A DNA stretch of 64,000 bases, taken from positions 16,900 through 80,899 of the forward strand of contig CAZZHH010000008.1 in NCBI GenBank assembly GCA_964653595.1. The letters are read 5' to 3'. Below the pieces are notes generated by a model, which was given only the letters and a program-made list of their open reading frames with translations, did not search any database and was not told the origin of the DNA. Position numbers and translations under genes: made by a program. This stretch comes from JBAXTE01 sp964653595. Lineage in GTDB: Bacteria > Bacteroidota > Bacteroidia > Bacteroidales > WCHB1-69. Below are positions 42,994-52,638 of this stretch, piece by piece. Each line of letters starts with the position of its first letter. Position 1 is the stretch's first letter.

Positions 42994-44583
42994 ATGTTTA
43001 AAAACAGAGCCTTTCCACACACGTATATTATCATTTTTTCGGTAATTCTTATTGCTGCCCTTGCTACTGTGTTAATGCCAGCAGGTCAGTTTAAACGCGA
43101 AGTTAATCCAGCTACAGGAAAAAATGTTATTATTCCAGGGTCCTATCAGCAAGTGGATCAGCAACCTCAAACATGGCAGGTGTTTTCTTCCTTTTACAAA
43201 GGGTTTGTGCGTTCTCCTCAAATCATCGTTTTTATCTTGCTTTTGGGTGGTGCTTTTTGGATTATGAACGAAAGCAAAGCCATTGATGCTGGAATTCACT
43301 CTTTTATTAAGCAATCCAAAAAATTTGAACGGCATAAATTTATCAAACTTTTAGGGGTAAACAACATCATTATAGCACTGATAATGTTTATGTTTAGTTT
43401 CTTTGGAGCTGTTTTTGGGATGAGTGAAGAGACCATTGCATTTATTATTATTTTTGTCCCTCTTTCCATATCCATGGGTTATGATTCTATTGTAGGCGTT
43501 TGTATGACTTTTATTGGTGCTGGTCTTGGTTTTGCTGGATGTATGTTAAATCCCTTTACCCTAGGAATTGCTCAACAAATTTCTGGAGTGCCAATGTTTT
43601 CGGGTATCGAATATAGATTCGTTATGTGGATGATTATCAATGTGGTAGGTATTAGTTATGTGTTATTTTATGCCAATAAAATTAAGAAAAGTCCAAAAAA
43701 ATCGATTGTTTACGAAGAAGATAATTATTGGCGCAAGCATATTACCGAGAATCAGGATGTGGAAATTCAAAAAAGTGGGAAAAGAGCTTGGGTTACTTAT
43801 TTCTTATTGCTTGCTGTTTTTATCTACTATTCCATAGTTTCTTTTCTCAATTTGTCTTCTGATACCTCAAGTGCTTTTATCTTTATGTTAACTACAACTC
43901 TGTTGTTTTTAATTTTTGGTTATTTTTCATTAGCAAAAGGAACCCAATATTATGTGCTTAATATTTTGTTGTTTACTATCATTTATTTAGTTGGAGGCGT
44001 GGTTGTATTTCAATGGGAGTTGTTAGAAATTGCTTCTTTGTTTTTTGTAATGGGAATAGTAGCAGGCGTTTCTATTGACAAAAAACCCAATGAGATTGTA
44101 AAACTTTTTATTACGGGAGCTAAGGATATTTTAAGTGCTGCTTTAGTTGTGGGATTAGCAGGAGGAATTATTGTAATTTTGGAAGACGGAAAAGTAATTG
44201 ATACGCTCTTGTATAACATTGGAAACGCCATTTCTGGGTTTGGGAAAGTAACTACTCTTTCGTTGATGTATGCTTTTCAGTCGTTTTTAAACATGATTAT
44301 CACCTCTGGTACAGCAAAAGCTGCTCTTATCATGCCTTTGCTTTCTGATATCTCTGATATGGTAGGATTATCGCGACAAGCAACTGTGACTGCATTTCAT
44401 ATCGGCGATGGTTTTACCAATTTAATTACGCCAACATCGGGAGTTTTAATTGGAGTTCTTGAAATTGCTAGAATTCCTTTTGGAAAATGGTTTAAATGGG
44501 CATTCCCATTCATTTTGATGCTCGTTATATTGGGATGGTTGTTGCTTATTCCAACAGTGACAATGAATTTGCCTAACTACTAA
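42994..44583 (+). CDS. YfcC-family inner-membrane transporter
   Basis: A 529-aa polytopic protein of the YfcC/ion-transporter superfamily (related to AbgT, ArcD-like and dicarboxylate carriers). Evidence: N-terminal helix followed by L-M-P-A-G-Q-F-K-R, the G-A-x-F-G-M-S-E-E-T-I-A-F re-entrant-loop motif (about 145-160), G-F-A-G-C-M-L-N-P-F-T-L, and the matching second repeat with T-S-G-T-A-K-A-A and D-G-F-T-N-L-I-T-P-T-S-G. About 12 helices. Substrates in the family range from arginine/ornithine to short acids, so none is named. It converges with the acyltransferase gene. Confidence 0.85.
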   Translation: MFKNRAFPHTYIIIFSVILIAALATVLMPAGQFKREVNPATGKNVIIPGSYQQVDQQPQTWQVFSSFYKGFVRSPQIIVFILLLGGAFWIMNESKAIDAGIHSFIKQSKKFERHKFIKLLGVNNIIIALIMFMFSFFGAVFGMSEETIAFIIIFVPLSISMGYDSIVGVCMTFIGAGLGFAGCMLNPFTLGIAQQISGVPMFSGIEYRFVMWMIINVVGISYVLFYANKIKKSPKKSIVYEEDNYWRKHITENQDVEIQKSGKRAWVTYFLLLAVFIYYSIVSFLNLSSDTSSAFIFMLTTTLLFLIFGYFSLAKGTQYYVLNILLFTIIYLVGGVVVFQWELLEIASLFFVMGIVAGVSIDKKPNEIVKLFITGAKDILSAALVVGLAGGIIVILEDGKVIDTLLYNIGNAISGFGKVTTLSLMYAFQSFLNMIITSGTAKAALIMPLLSDISDMVGLSRQATVTAFHIGDGFTNLITPTSGVLIGVLEIARIPFGKWFKWAFPFILMLVILGWLLLIPTVTMNLPNY

Positions 44584-44591
44584 ATAGTCAA

Positions 44592-45833
44592 TTATTCTGT
44601 AATATTGATCTTTTTTAACTCACTTTCTATCTGCTTTAAGTAGGTGATTTCAGATTTTTGCTTAGTTGACAATAATCTTATATAAAAGATTAAATCAAGG
44701 GTTTTGTGATGTGAAATCTTGTATGCAAAAATTAATAAAATCAGTGTTAGCATAATTGGAATAATGTATTCTGTAAAAAAAATGGAGCACAAAACTACGA
44801 TGCAAAGAATCCAAATAGGATAAAAAACCATGATAGATACCACTTTTATCGATGCTTCCCATTGTTTATCTTTAAATTTTTTGAAAAGTAATTTAAATCC
44901 AATTTTTGGTGGATATAAAACAAAACAAGCAATCGAATTTAAAAAAGTAAAAAAGAGGTTGGTAAATGAAATTGTTCTGTTTAACTTGCCAATAGATTTT
45001 AACGGAAACGCCAAAGACTTCCATAAATCGAGGTACTCTTTTGTCTTTAATAGGATGTAGTCTCTCTTTTTTTGCTCTAATTGATTAAAATTTTTTACCC
45101 ATTCTTTTTGATAGATTACATTTTGGTTTTTTGATGATTTATGTTTGTTTATCTCATAAAATGTTTGTATTAATTCGTAGTTTGTGGTATCCTCAATATG
45201 AACGATACAGATTTGTAGTTTTCTGTAAGTCAGTTCGGTAAGATGAAGAATGGTTTTGGCTTTGTTTTCGTTATGCTGTTTAAGTGTTTCTAGGGTTGAT
45301 ATTGGTGAATCAAGGGTAATATTTAACCATGAACCACTTTGAGTATGGCTACCATAATTGATGCCCACAGGTATTATAAAAACATCTTTTTTAATAGAAT
45401 ATGTTGCTTCAAGGGCTATTCTAGAGACTCCTTTTTTTAATGGCCTTAGTCGCCGTTCAGATAAATGCGAGCCTTCTGGAAAAATTAATATTATTTTATT
45501 TTGAGATAATAAGTTATAACATTCTTGAAACGTTTGGTCGTTGTTTGCCAACTCCTTAAATCCATCTCTCATTCGATAAATAGGGATTAGGTTAAGCGAC
45601 CTGAGCAGTTTTGACACTATTTTGTTTTTAAAAAGGTCGGCTCGTGTCATGAAATGCACTGGCTTTTTTACACAAATGGCGATTACAAGTGCATCTAATA
45701 GGGCATTTTGGTGATTTGCAGCTAAAATTACCGGCTTGTTGTTGGGGATGTTTGATAGCCCATGCGTGGTGATTTTATGAAAGTATAGGTAAATAGCACT
45801 TTTTACCCAATAATAAACCATTTGATAGAACAT
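44592..45833 (-). CDS. Lysophospholipid/glycerol-phosphate acyltransferase (PlsC/GPAT-like)
   Basis: A 413-aa membrane-associated acyltransferase. The catalytic box is N-H-Q-N-A-L-L-D, with five residues between His and Asp, the spacing of the GPT2-like glycerol-phosphate acyltransferases rather than the four of PlsC. Block III reads F-P-E-G-S-H-L-S-E. Two hydrophobic hairpins lie in the C-terminal third (about 290-380). It acylates glycerol-phosphate or lysophosphatidate, giving phospholipid precursors. I start at ATG 45831-45833, 2 bases after the stop of the symporter gene; the longer frame runs back into it. Confidence 0.82.
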   Translation of the reverse strand: MFYQMVYYWVKSAIYLYFHKITTHGLSNIPNNKPVILAANHQNALLDALVIAICVKKPVHFMTRADLFKNKIVSKLLRSLNLIPIYRMRDGFKELANNDQTFQECYNLLSQNKIILIFPEGSHLSERRLRPLKKGVSRIALEATYSIKKDVFIIPVGINYGSHTQSGSWLNITLDSPISTLETLKQHNENKAKTILHLTELTYRKLQICIVHIEDTTNYELIQTFYEINKHKSSKNQNVIYQKEWVKNFNQLEQKKRDYILLKTKEYLDLWKSLAFPLKSIGKLNRTISFTNLFFTFLNSIACFVLYPPKIGFKLLFKKFKDKQWEASIKVVSIMVFYPIWILCIVVLCSIFFTEYIIPIMLTLILLIFAYKISHHKTLDLIFYIRLLSTKQKSEITYLKQIESELKKINITE

Positions 45834-45835
45834 AC

Positions 45836-46762
45836 TTATTTGCTGTTTTTTTGTTGTCGATACGACCAAAGAGTCGCTATTCCAATTCCAGATACCATAT
45901 GCCAAACTCCCCACCATGCAGCTATAAAAGCCATTCCGCCTATGCCATTAAAGAGTTTTGGGTTGAAAATAAGTGCTAATGCCAATCCCGAATTTTGAAT
46001 TCCAGTCTCAATGGAAACTGTATAAATATCTTTGCGGTTTAATTTCGAAATAGATGCGACGGAATAGCCTGTAAGATACGCTATTGAATTATGGACTAAT
46101 ACCAAAAATAGAATTAAATAAAAAGTATCTGTTATGTAGCGCCGATTTGCAAAAAAAGCAACCACAATAAATCCAATAAATACAAGGAGCGAAATAGTTT
46201 TTATTGGTTTGATGATTTTTTGAGTGAACATGGGAGCATATTTGCTAAGCATCATGCCTGCAATCATTGGGATGCCAAGTAATATAAAAACAGTAATAAA
46301 CATTTGGTTTGTGTCTAATTCAATTGGTTTTATAATGCTGGATGCAGCAAAATATAAATTTCCCCATAACGAAAAGTTAAGCGGAGTTAAAATAATTGCT
46401 AAGAGCGTCCCTGAAGCAGTTAAACTAACGGATAATGGAACATTTGCTTTGGATAAAGCTGAAATATAGTTGCTTATATTTCCGCCGGGACAGGTAGAAA
46501 CTAAAATCATTCCTAACCCAATAGCAGGTGGAGGATTTAACGTGATAACCAATAAAAAGGTAATGGCAGGCAAAACAATAAATTGAGATATTAACCCAAT
46601 AATAAGTGGTTTGGGATTGGTTAAAAGGTCCACAAATTGCTTGAGTTTAATCTCTAATGCCACACCAAACATGATAAATCCCAGTGTGATATTTAAAAAA
46701 ATCATTCCAGAGGGAGTGAAATTCAAACGAACAGAATCTAAAACAGATAAAGAATCGAACAT
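45836..46762 (-). CDS. Bile acid:sodium symporter (BASS)-family transporter
   Basis: A 308-aa inner-membrane protein with about 9-10 helices. The family marks are the P-G-G-N-I-S-N-Y crossover motif after S-T-C (about 90-101), and E-T-G-I-Q-N-S-G-L-A-L-A in the second crossover (about 233-244); both supply sodium-site residues. Members carry bile acids, pantoate, pyruvate or other organic anions with sodium. The substrate cannot be read here. It is followed 2 bases later by the acyltransferase gene, so the two form an operon. Confidence 0.88.
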   Translation of the reverse strand: MFDSLSVLDSVRLNFTPSGMIFLNITLGFIMFGVALEIKLKQFVDLLTNPKPLIIGLISQFIVLPAITFLLVITLNPPPAIGLGMILVSTCPGGNISNYISALSKANVPLSVSLTASGTLLAIILTPLNFSLWGNLYFAASSIIKPIELDTNQMFITVFILLGIPMIAGMMLSKYAPMFTQKIIKPIKTISLLVFIGFIVVAFFANRRYITDTFYLILFLVLVHNSIAYLTGYSVASISKLNRKDIYTVSIETGIQNSGLALALIFNPKLFNGIGGMAFIAAWWGVWHMVSGIGIATLWSYRQQKNSK

Positions 46763-46802
46763 AGACTTTGTTTTTTAACTGATTATTTCAATATTGTCAA
46801 TT

Positions 46803-47732
46803 TTAACCATTATTCAATGTAAGCCATTGGATTACTTTTTGAGAAACGATAGCTGCTCTTTTTTTAAAAGCTTCGTGGGTGGCGTAAGCAATATGTGGCG
46901 TGAGAATGCAATTTGGGGCAGACAAAATAGGGTGTGTGCTAGGAAGGGGTGGCTCTATTTCGAAAACATCAAGAGCTGCTCCTGAAATTTTTCCTGTTTG
47001 TAGTGCTGTGGTAAGCGCTTGATAATTTATAGTTTTGCCTCGTGATGTGTTGATAATTATTGCTCCATCCTTCATTTTGGATATTTGTTCTTTGTCAATC
47101 AAATTTTCTGTTTCGGATGTTAACGGAACATGAAGGGTAAGAATATCCGAGACTTCTAACAACTGATCGAATGGAAGATATTCTCCCCAAAGTTCATCTG
47201 ATTTCATGGTCCGAGAGGTGAAAAAGACTCTGCATCCAAGCAAATTCAATATCTTGCCAACGGAAGTGCCTATCGCTCCTGCACCAATTATTCCCACAGT
47301 TTTGCCCGACAATTCGGAACCAATAAATCCTTTTCTGTCTGTCAAAGATCTGGTGTTATGGTCTAATTCTGTAATTTTTCGAAGTACATCAAGGATTAAT
47401 CCAAGGGTGAGTTCTGCTACAGATTGAGTAGAATATCCAGCAGCATTTTTCACCACAATTTCTCGGCGATTGCACTCCTGCAAATCAATATGATCTAAGC
47501 CAGTAAATGCAACTGCAATCATCTTCAGATTTGGACATTGATTTAAGATGGATTTTGAGATAGGAACGTTTGATGCCAAAATAACATCAGCATCTGAGGC
47601 TCTTTTTATTAGCTCTATATCATCTTTAGGCCTATCTGAATAGAATTCGTATGTTTTGGGTTTGATAGATTCAATAAAATTTTGTCTATCTTCAATATTC
47701 GGAAATATTGGGTCGATTTCTACAATTTTCAT
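46803..47732 (-). CDS. D-2-hydroxyacid dehydrogenase (SerA/glycerate dehydrogenase-like)
   Basis: A 309-aa cytoplasmic NAD-dependent enzyme that interconverts D-2-hydroxy acids and 2-oxoacids. The NAD loop G-A-G-A-I-G is at 150-155; the catalytic Arg is in N-T-S-R-G-K, the Glu in F-E-I-E-P-P and the His in T-P-H-I-A-Y-A-T-H-E, in correct order. There is no ACT or regulatory domain, so it is not full-length SerA; glycerate or hydroxypyruvate are likely substrates. Its promoter lies back-to-back with that of rocD. Confidence 0.88.
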   Translation of the reverse strand: MKIVEIDPIFPNIEDRQNFIESIKPKTYEFYSDRPKDDIELIKRASDADVILASNVPISKSILNQCPNLKMIAVAFTGLDHIDLQECNRREIVVKNAAGYSTQSVAELTLGLILDVLRKITELDHNTRSLTDRKGFIGSELSGKTVGIIGAGAIGTSVGKILNLLGCRVFFTSRTMKSDELWGEYLPFDQLLEVSDILTLHVPLTSETENLIDKEQISKMKDGAIIINTSRGKTINYQALTTALQTGKISGAALDVFEIEPPLPSTHPILSAPNCILTPHIAYATHEAFKKRAAIVSQKVIQWLTLNNG

Positions 47733-47745
47733 CCTTTTTTTAGGA

Positions 47746-47772
47746 CAAATTTAGGTTAATTATTTTAAACAA
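47746..47772 (-). promoter_or_regulatory. Promoter of the D-2-hydroxyacid dehydrogenase gene
   Basis: On the minus strand TTG at 47772-47770 is 16 bases from TAAATTTG at 47753-47746. Spacing is one base under the consensus. The -7 box is 13 bases from the ATG. Confidence 0.5.
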
Positions 47773-47805
47773 TATCCATCGAAAAAAAAATTATGTGCTT
47801 AACTA

Positions 47806-47835
47806 TTTGTAGTGTGGTTTAAAGTTGTAACTTTG
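47806..47835 (+). promoter_or_regulatory. rocD promoter
   Basis: TTTG at 47806-47809, 18 bases, TAACTTTG at 47828-47835. A near-perfect phylum-type promoter; the leader would be about 35-40 bases. Confidence 0.7.
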
Positions 47836-47878
47836 CTCAAAATTGAAATAATCAAAAACAAAATAAAATTTTAAGATC

Positions 47879-49105
47879 ATGGTTGAAAAAATCACAACAT
47901 CTGCGCAAGCAATGGAATTAGAGGACAAGTATGGTGCTCACAATTATCACCCACTACCAGTTGTATTAAGTAAAGGCGAAGGTGCTTTTGTTTGGGATGT
48001 AGAAGGAAAACGTTATTATGATTTTTTATCTGCATATTCTGCAGTAAATCAAGGACATTGCCACCCAAAAATTATTAAAGCGTTAACAGATCAAGCTCAA
48101 CAAATGACTCTTACTTCAAGAGCTTTTTATAATGATCAATTGGGACCTTACGAAAAATTTATCACCGAATATTTTGGGTACGACAAGGTTTTACCTATGA
48201 ATACAGGTGCTGAAGCGGATGAAACTGCTTTAAAATTATGTCGCAAATGGGCTTATACAAAAAAAGGTCTTCCAGAAAATCAAGCTAAAATTATTGCTTG
48301 TGAAGGTAACTTCCATGGACGTACTATCAGTATCGTATCTATGAGTACTGATCCCGATTCATATGGTGGTTTTGGTCCATTTACTCCTGGATTTGTAAAG
48401 ATTCCATATAATGACATAGCTGCATTAGAAAAAGCATTAGAAGATCCTATGGTTGCTGGCTTTTTAGTTGAACCTATCCAAGGGGAAGCAGGCGTTTTTG
48501 TTCCAGATGCTGGTTATTTGAAAAAAGCGTATGACCTTTGTAAAGCAAAAAATGTATTGTTTATTGCAGATGAGGTACAAACAGGTATTGCTCGTACAGG
48601 AAAGCTACTTGCTTGCGATCACGAAGGGGTAAGACCAGACGTTTTGATTTTAGGAAAAGCTCTTTCGGGTGGCGTTATTCCAGTATCTGCTGTTTTAGCC
48701 GATGATGATGTAATGTTGTCTATCAAACCAGGTGAACATGGTTCTACCTTTGGTGGGTTCCCATTGGCTTGTAAAGTTGCGATAGCTGCATTACAAGTGG
48801 TAACCGATGAAAAACTTGCAGAAAGAGCTGAGTATTTAGGAAAAATCTTTAGAGAAGAAATGAGTTCAGTAAAATCAGATATGATTGCATTGGTTCGTGG
48901 AAAAGGTCTTTTAAATGCAGTGGTTATTCGTCCAAAAAATGGAAAAGAAGCTTGGGACGTTTGCTTGAAAATGCGTGATATGGGCTTGTTGGCTAAACCA
49001 ACTCATGGCGATATCATTCGTTTTGCTCCTCCATTGGTAATTACGGAAGAACAATTAAGAGAAGCAATTGCTATCATCAAAGAAGCAATTCTTTCTTTCG
49101 AATAA
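47879..49105 (+). CDS. rocD: Ornithine--oxo-acid transaminase
   Basis: A 408-aa class III PLP aminotransferase that converts ornithine and 2-oxoglutarate to glutamate-5-semialdehyde and glutamate. The OAT-specific opening is K-Y-G-A-H-N-Y-H-P-L-P (about 17-27) and S-A-Y-S-A-V-N-Q-G-H-C-H-P (51-63). PLP residues are Asp231 in A-D-E-V-Q-T-G and the Schiff-base Lys260 in L-G-K-A-L-S-G-G. The gene has a strong promoter and terminator and so is a single-gene unit in arginine/ornithine use or proline synthesis. Confidence 0.95.
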   Translation: MVEKITTSAQAMELEDKYGAHNYHPLPVVLSKGEGAFVWDVEGKRYYDFLSAYSAVNQGHCHPKIIKALTDQAQQMTLTSRAFYNDQLGPYEKFITEYFGYDKVLPMNTGAEADETALKLCRKWAYTKKGLPENQAKIIACEGNFHGRTISIVSMSTDPDSYGGFGPFTPGFVKIPYNDIAALEKALEDPMVAGFLVEPIQGEAGVFVPDAGYLKKAYDLCKAKNVLFIADEVQTGIARTGKLLACDHEGVRPDVLILGKALSGGVIPVSAVLADDDVMLSIKPGEHGSTFGGFPLACKVAIAALQVVTDEKLAERAEYLGKIFREEMSSVKSDMIALVRGKGLLNAVVIRPKNGKEAWDVCLKMRDMGLLAKPTHGDIIRFAPPLVITEEQLREAIAIIKEAILSFE

Positions 49106-49126
49106 TCAAGAGAAATATTATTACAT

Positions 49127-49159
49127 AAAAAAAAGCTACTCAACAGAGTAGCTTTTTTT
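49127..49159 (+). terminator. Rho-independent terminator after rocD
   Basis: A-tract, stem AGCTACT (49134-49140) with AGTAGCT (49147-49153), 6-base loop, then a T-tract. The A/T runs extend the stem. Confidence 0.85.
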
Positions 49160-49431
49160 ATTAGTTAAATCCATCAATCATTAAATATAGTACTCCCTAA
49201 TCTTAGGTAAGCTACTTCTGTGATTTTAGTTTATTCACCTCACATTTTCCTAAGGTTAATTTTTATAATTAATGTGGTTACCCTATTTTTATGGAGTATT
49301 ATGGTCTCATCTGGTGCTTTTTACCCTAAAAAAATGCACTTTGCATAAATATTAACAGCATTTAGCCCAAAAACAATTTTAGAATAATTTAAATAATATA
49401 CTTTTAGGCAGGGAAAAAATGGGAGTATATT
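49160..49431. other. Intergenic region before the surface-protein island
   Basis: After the rocD terminator there are 272 AT-rich bases. I found no consensus promoter; the best candidate, GCACTTTG at 49336-49343, lacks the TA. No ORF, RNA or repeat was recognised. The lack of a standard promoter before such a large exported-protein gene may mean that an activator is needed. Confidence 0.45.
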
Positions 49432-52400
49432 ATGAAGGGAAAAATTAAGATTAATAAGGACAAAATTATTATTGTCTTATGTTACTGTGGACTATTTTTG
49501 CTTATTAATTCTTCTGTTTGCGCGCAAGTGAATGGTGATTACAGGACCCGATATACCGATGGTGTCAATCGTGGATGGTCAACTGCCACGAACTGGGAAA
49601 AATTCAATGGTACTTCATGGGCAACGGCAACAGCTGTTCCAAATTCCAGCACTACTAATGTTACTGTTCGAGCTGGAAGCAATCTGATAATCAACGGCAA
49701 TTACGCTTGTAAAAACTTGACAATTAATGGATTAGTTCAATATTATTGGGGTTCTAGCTCCACAGATCCGGCAAAAACACTTACTGTCTATGGAAACATA
49801 ACATTGTCAGGAAATGCTGATTTTCAAACAAATGCAGCAAATGATGCCAATAGAAATTTAGCTCATTTATTGATAGCAAAAGGAAGCATTTTCAACAATG
49901 CAAATTCAGGACATGGCATTTTGTTTAATGATTATCCGCAAATTGGTATTTGGTCATTTGTTCAAGTAAGGTTTAGAGGAAGCGGCGACGCAGAATGGTC
50001 TGGGACAGGTGAAAATGACTTGGGCGGACTATCTATTCTTAAAGATAATTCTTATGATATTGTAGAAATAAAGCCAACTCAACTACTCGGCTGGGGCTCA
50101 AACAACCTTGATGGAAATGGTTTTTTTATGTACGACGTAATCAATCACGTTGGAACTCTTAAAATAGGTGGAACATTTACAATGACTACTCGTTTTGGAA
50201 TTCAGAGTACAAATGACGCAGCAGATGCAACTAGACAGTTGCCTATGATATCCAGTGTGTCATCAGGAAGTAATTTCACACTTCACATTGATAATCCAAA
50301 CTTTGGAATCTCTGGTTATAGCGCAATAGAATGCTATGGAAATTTACGGATAAGTAAGGGTACAATGAATGTAGGAAATAGTATGGACGATTACATCGAG
50401 TTCGGGGATGGTTCATCCTTAAAAGTAGATGGTGGAGATTTGTCTTGTACGGGAGCCGTTGCATATCTTGGAACGGGATCATTTGATTTGACACTATCTG
50501 ACGGTAGAATTCGCGCAGGATACTTTGGTAATTCTAACTCAAATGTTGTTGGATGGTTTGATGTCCGAAACAATGCCACCGTAACTATATCCGGAGGGGC
50601 CATTGAGCTGATAAATCCTTCATACACAACCAGTTTGGAATATCCAATGTATAACCTTGTGGCAAACAATGTAACCATCACCGGTGGAAAATTATTAATT
50701 GGCGCCGCAACTTCTCCAGCAGGAGCCAATACGTTTTCGATAAAAGGAAAAGCTCCGGAAATAGAACTTTATAAATCCTCCACCATTTCATCGAACGCGA
50801 TCATGTGGGGAGATGTCACCTGTTATGGACACGTTACCATTCCTCCGGGATGCAGTTTTTCGGTTTATGATCAGGATCACTCCGATGTGCCGTATCAATT
50901 GTCGATTAAAGGAAATCTCTACCATCGCGGTGATTTGTATGCCGAAAAAGAAAACTCAACCATACTTTTTGATGGAACATCCCCGCAGATCTTTGAATCC
51001 ACAGGCTCGTATTCTGATATTCTTGACACGATGGGTATTTCCAAAATGATATTAAATAATGCCACTGGACTTACTTTGCAAGGAAACGGAACTCAAATTA
51101 CCAACAATTTAAATCTTGTAAGCGGAACATTAAACATTGGATCCACCTTGCTGATACTGGATGGAACCATTACCAGAAACACGGGATTTTTAGGTGGAAA
51201 CAATGCTTCATTAATGTATGTAGATGGATATGATGCATGTGGGACTCTTGTTTTTGAAACAGGGAAACAGATGTTAAGCCAATTTCAGCTGATTCGCGAT
51301 GGAAATGTATCCTTGGGATCGGATTTGACCATTCTCGATGACATTGATTTATCGAAAGGTAAATTCAACATTCAAAACAACACGCTTACTGTTTCGGGTA
51401 CCTTCAGCAGAACAGCTCCAAGTGTAGGCCTGTTTACAGGAACAGAATCGAGCATTATGAATGTTAACGGAACAGGAAATGCCGGGACAATCTACTTCGA
51501 CCCAACAATGAATAAATTAAACCTACTGAGTTTAAACAGAACTATTAGCGGAGAGGTATCGTTAGGTTCAAATCTTAAAATCTATGATCGGGTATCTTTT
51601 AACAATGGTTTATTATATACCCAAAGCGATACCGTCTTTTTACAAAACTCAAGCATCCTCCAAAACGAACACAACGAATCCTGTGTGATTGGTAAGGTGC
51701 AAAAACGGGAGACTTTATCCACCAATTCGGGCAACTTTGGAAATAACGGCTTAAGTGTATCCGGAGGAACCGATAATTTGTCGGAGACCGTAGTAACCCG
51801 AGTAACCGGCAATGATGGAATATCTATTATTCAGGGAAATCCATCCATTGCAACATACTGGGATATTGAAACCGCCGGAGTGCAACCGGTATCGGGACGT
51901 GATTTAACATTCAACTGGTTTGAACGCTTCGATAATAGCGTAAATCTCTCAAACGCTCAGCTTTGGCGCAGTAGTGATTACGGAACCACTTGGCAGCCCA
52001 TAGGCTCTTCATCCGATTACAGTTTGAGAACTGCAACTCAAACCGCCACCCATTTTTCAAGATGGACAATTGCTCGTTCGTCCCAACCGCTCCCTGTAGT
52101 TTGGCTGGGTACAGAAATTGAATGCGATGGAAACAACCCCGTTTTGACTTGGCAAACAGCTTCAGAAACCAACAACGATTATTTTGCCGTTTACAAGTCG
52201 TTCGATGCGATTAATTTTATTGAAATTGGCCGAATTCATGGTGCAGGGAACTCCACAGTGATGAATTCATATCAATTTACAGACACCATAAAATCCAATA
52301 AAACCACATATTATCAAATTAAACAAACCGACTATAATGGTCAATCATCTATTTCAAAACTTATGACATCGAATTGCAATCTGAATAACTCCGAAATCAC

Positions 52401-52638
52401 ATTGTATCCAAATCCATTTAACGGAGAAGAAATATTTTTAAACTCAAACAAAACTCTCGATAACATAAGCATTGAAATATGTGATGCAGCAGGCAGAATA
52501 GTTTATAAATCAAAACTTGAAAAAATTTATAGTAGCACTCAAATAAAAATGAATAAACATCTAGAACCAGGTGCGTATCTATTAAAACTAAATGCAAATA
52601 ATAATTTTTACAAGCAGTTTGTAATAATAGCAAAATGA
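49432..52638 (+). CDS. Large T9SS type A cargo protein (beta-helix-like surface protein)
   Basis: A 1068-aa exported protein. A long basic signal peptide (about 1-32, ending V-C-A-Q) is followed by a repetitive beta-solenoid-like body with N-G-x-W-S-T-A-T-N-W, N-L-T-I-N-G and many G-x-L-x-I repeats (about 35-780), then a fibronectin-like module (L-P-V-V-W-L, W-Q-T-A-S-E-T-N-N-D-Y-F, about 880-965) and a T9SS sorting domain (L-Y-P-N-P-F-N-G, about 990-1068). Hand counts of 60-base lines show low GC near 49.8 kb, over 50% near 51.9 kb and below 20% near 52.5 kb, so the gene is a mosaic. Its last 220 bases differ in origin from the rest. Overlaps the next gene by ATGA. Confidence 0.85.
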   Translation: MKGKIKINKDKIIIVLCYCGLFLLINSSVCAQVNGDYRTRYTDGVNRGWSTATNWEKFNGTSWATATAVPNSSTTNVTVRAGSNLIINGNYACKNLTINGLVQYYWGSSSTDPAKTLTVYGNITLSGNADFQTNAANDANRNLAHLLIAKGSIFNNANSGHGILFNDYPQIGIWSFVQVRFRGSGDAEWSGTGENDLGGLSILKDNSYDIVEIKPTQLLGWGSNNLDGNGFFMYDVINHVGTLKIGGTFTMTTRFGIQSTNDAADATRQLPMISSVSSGSNFTLHIDNPNFGISGYSAIECYGNLRISKGTMNVGNSMDDYIEFGDGSSLKVDGGDLSCTGAVAYLGTGSFDLTLSDGRIRAGYFGNSNSNVVGWFDVRNNATVTISGGAIELINPSYTTSLEYPMYNLVANNVTITGGKLLIGAATSPAGANTFSIKGKAPEIELYKSSTISSNAIMWGDVTCYGHVTIPPGCSFSVYDQDHSDVPYQLSIKGNLYHRGDLYAEKENSTILFDGTSPQIFESTGSYSDILDTMGISKMILNNATGLTLQGNGTQITNNLNLVSGTLNIGSTLLILDGTITRNTGFLGGNNASLMYVDGYDACGTLVFETGKQMLSQFQLIRDGNVSLGSDLTILDDIDLSKGKFNIQNNTLTVSGTFSRTAPSVGLFTGTESSIMNVNGTGNAGTIYFDPTMNKLNLLSLNRTISGEVSLGSNLKIYDRVSFNNGLLYTQSDTVFLQNSSILQNEHNESCVIGKVQKRETLSTNSGNFGNNGLSVSGGTDNLSETVVTRVTGNDGISIIQGNPSIATYWDIETAGVQPVSGRDLTFNWFERFDNSVNLSNAQLWRSSDYGTTWQPIGSSSDYSLRTATQTATHFSRWTIARSSQPLPVVWLGTEIECDGNNPVLTWQTASETNNDYFAVYKSFDAINFIEIGRIHGAGNSTVMNSYQFTDTIKSNKTTYYQIKQTDYNGQSSISKLMTSNCNLNNSEITLYPNPFNGEEIFLNSNKTLDNISIEICDAAGRIVYKSKLEKIYSSTQIKMNKHLEPGAYLLKLNANNNFYKQFVIIAK
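52316..52417 (+). repeat. 102-base direct repeat, copy 1
   Basis: This copy lies within the 1068-aa gene, covering the end of the fibronectin-like module and the start of its sorting domain. It matches 54887-54988 in 100 of 102 positions. The copies are 2571 bases apart, a multiple of three. Confidence 0.95.
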
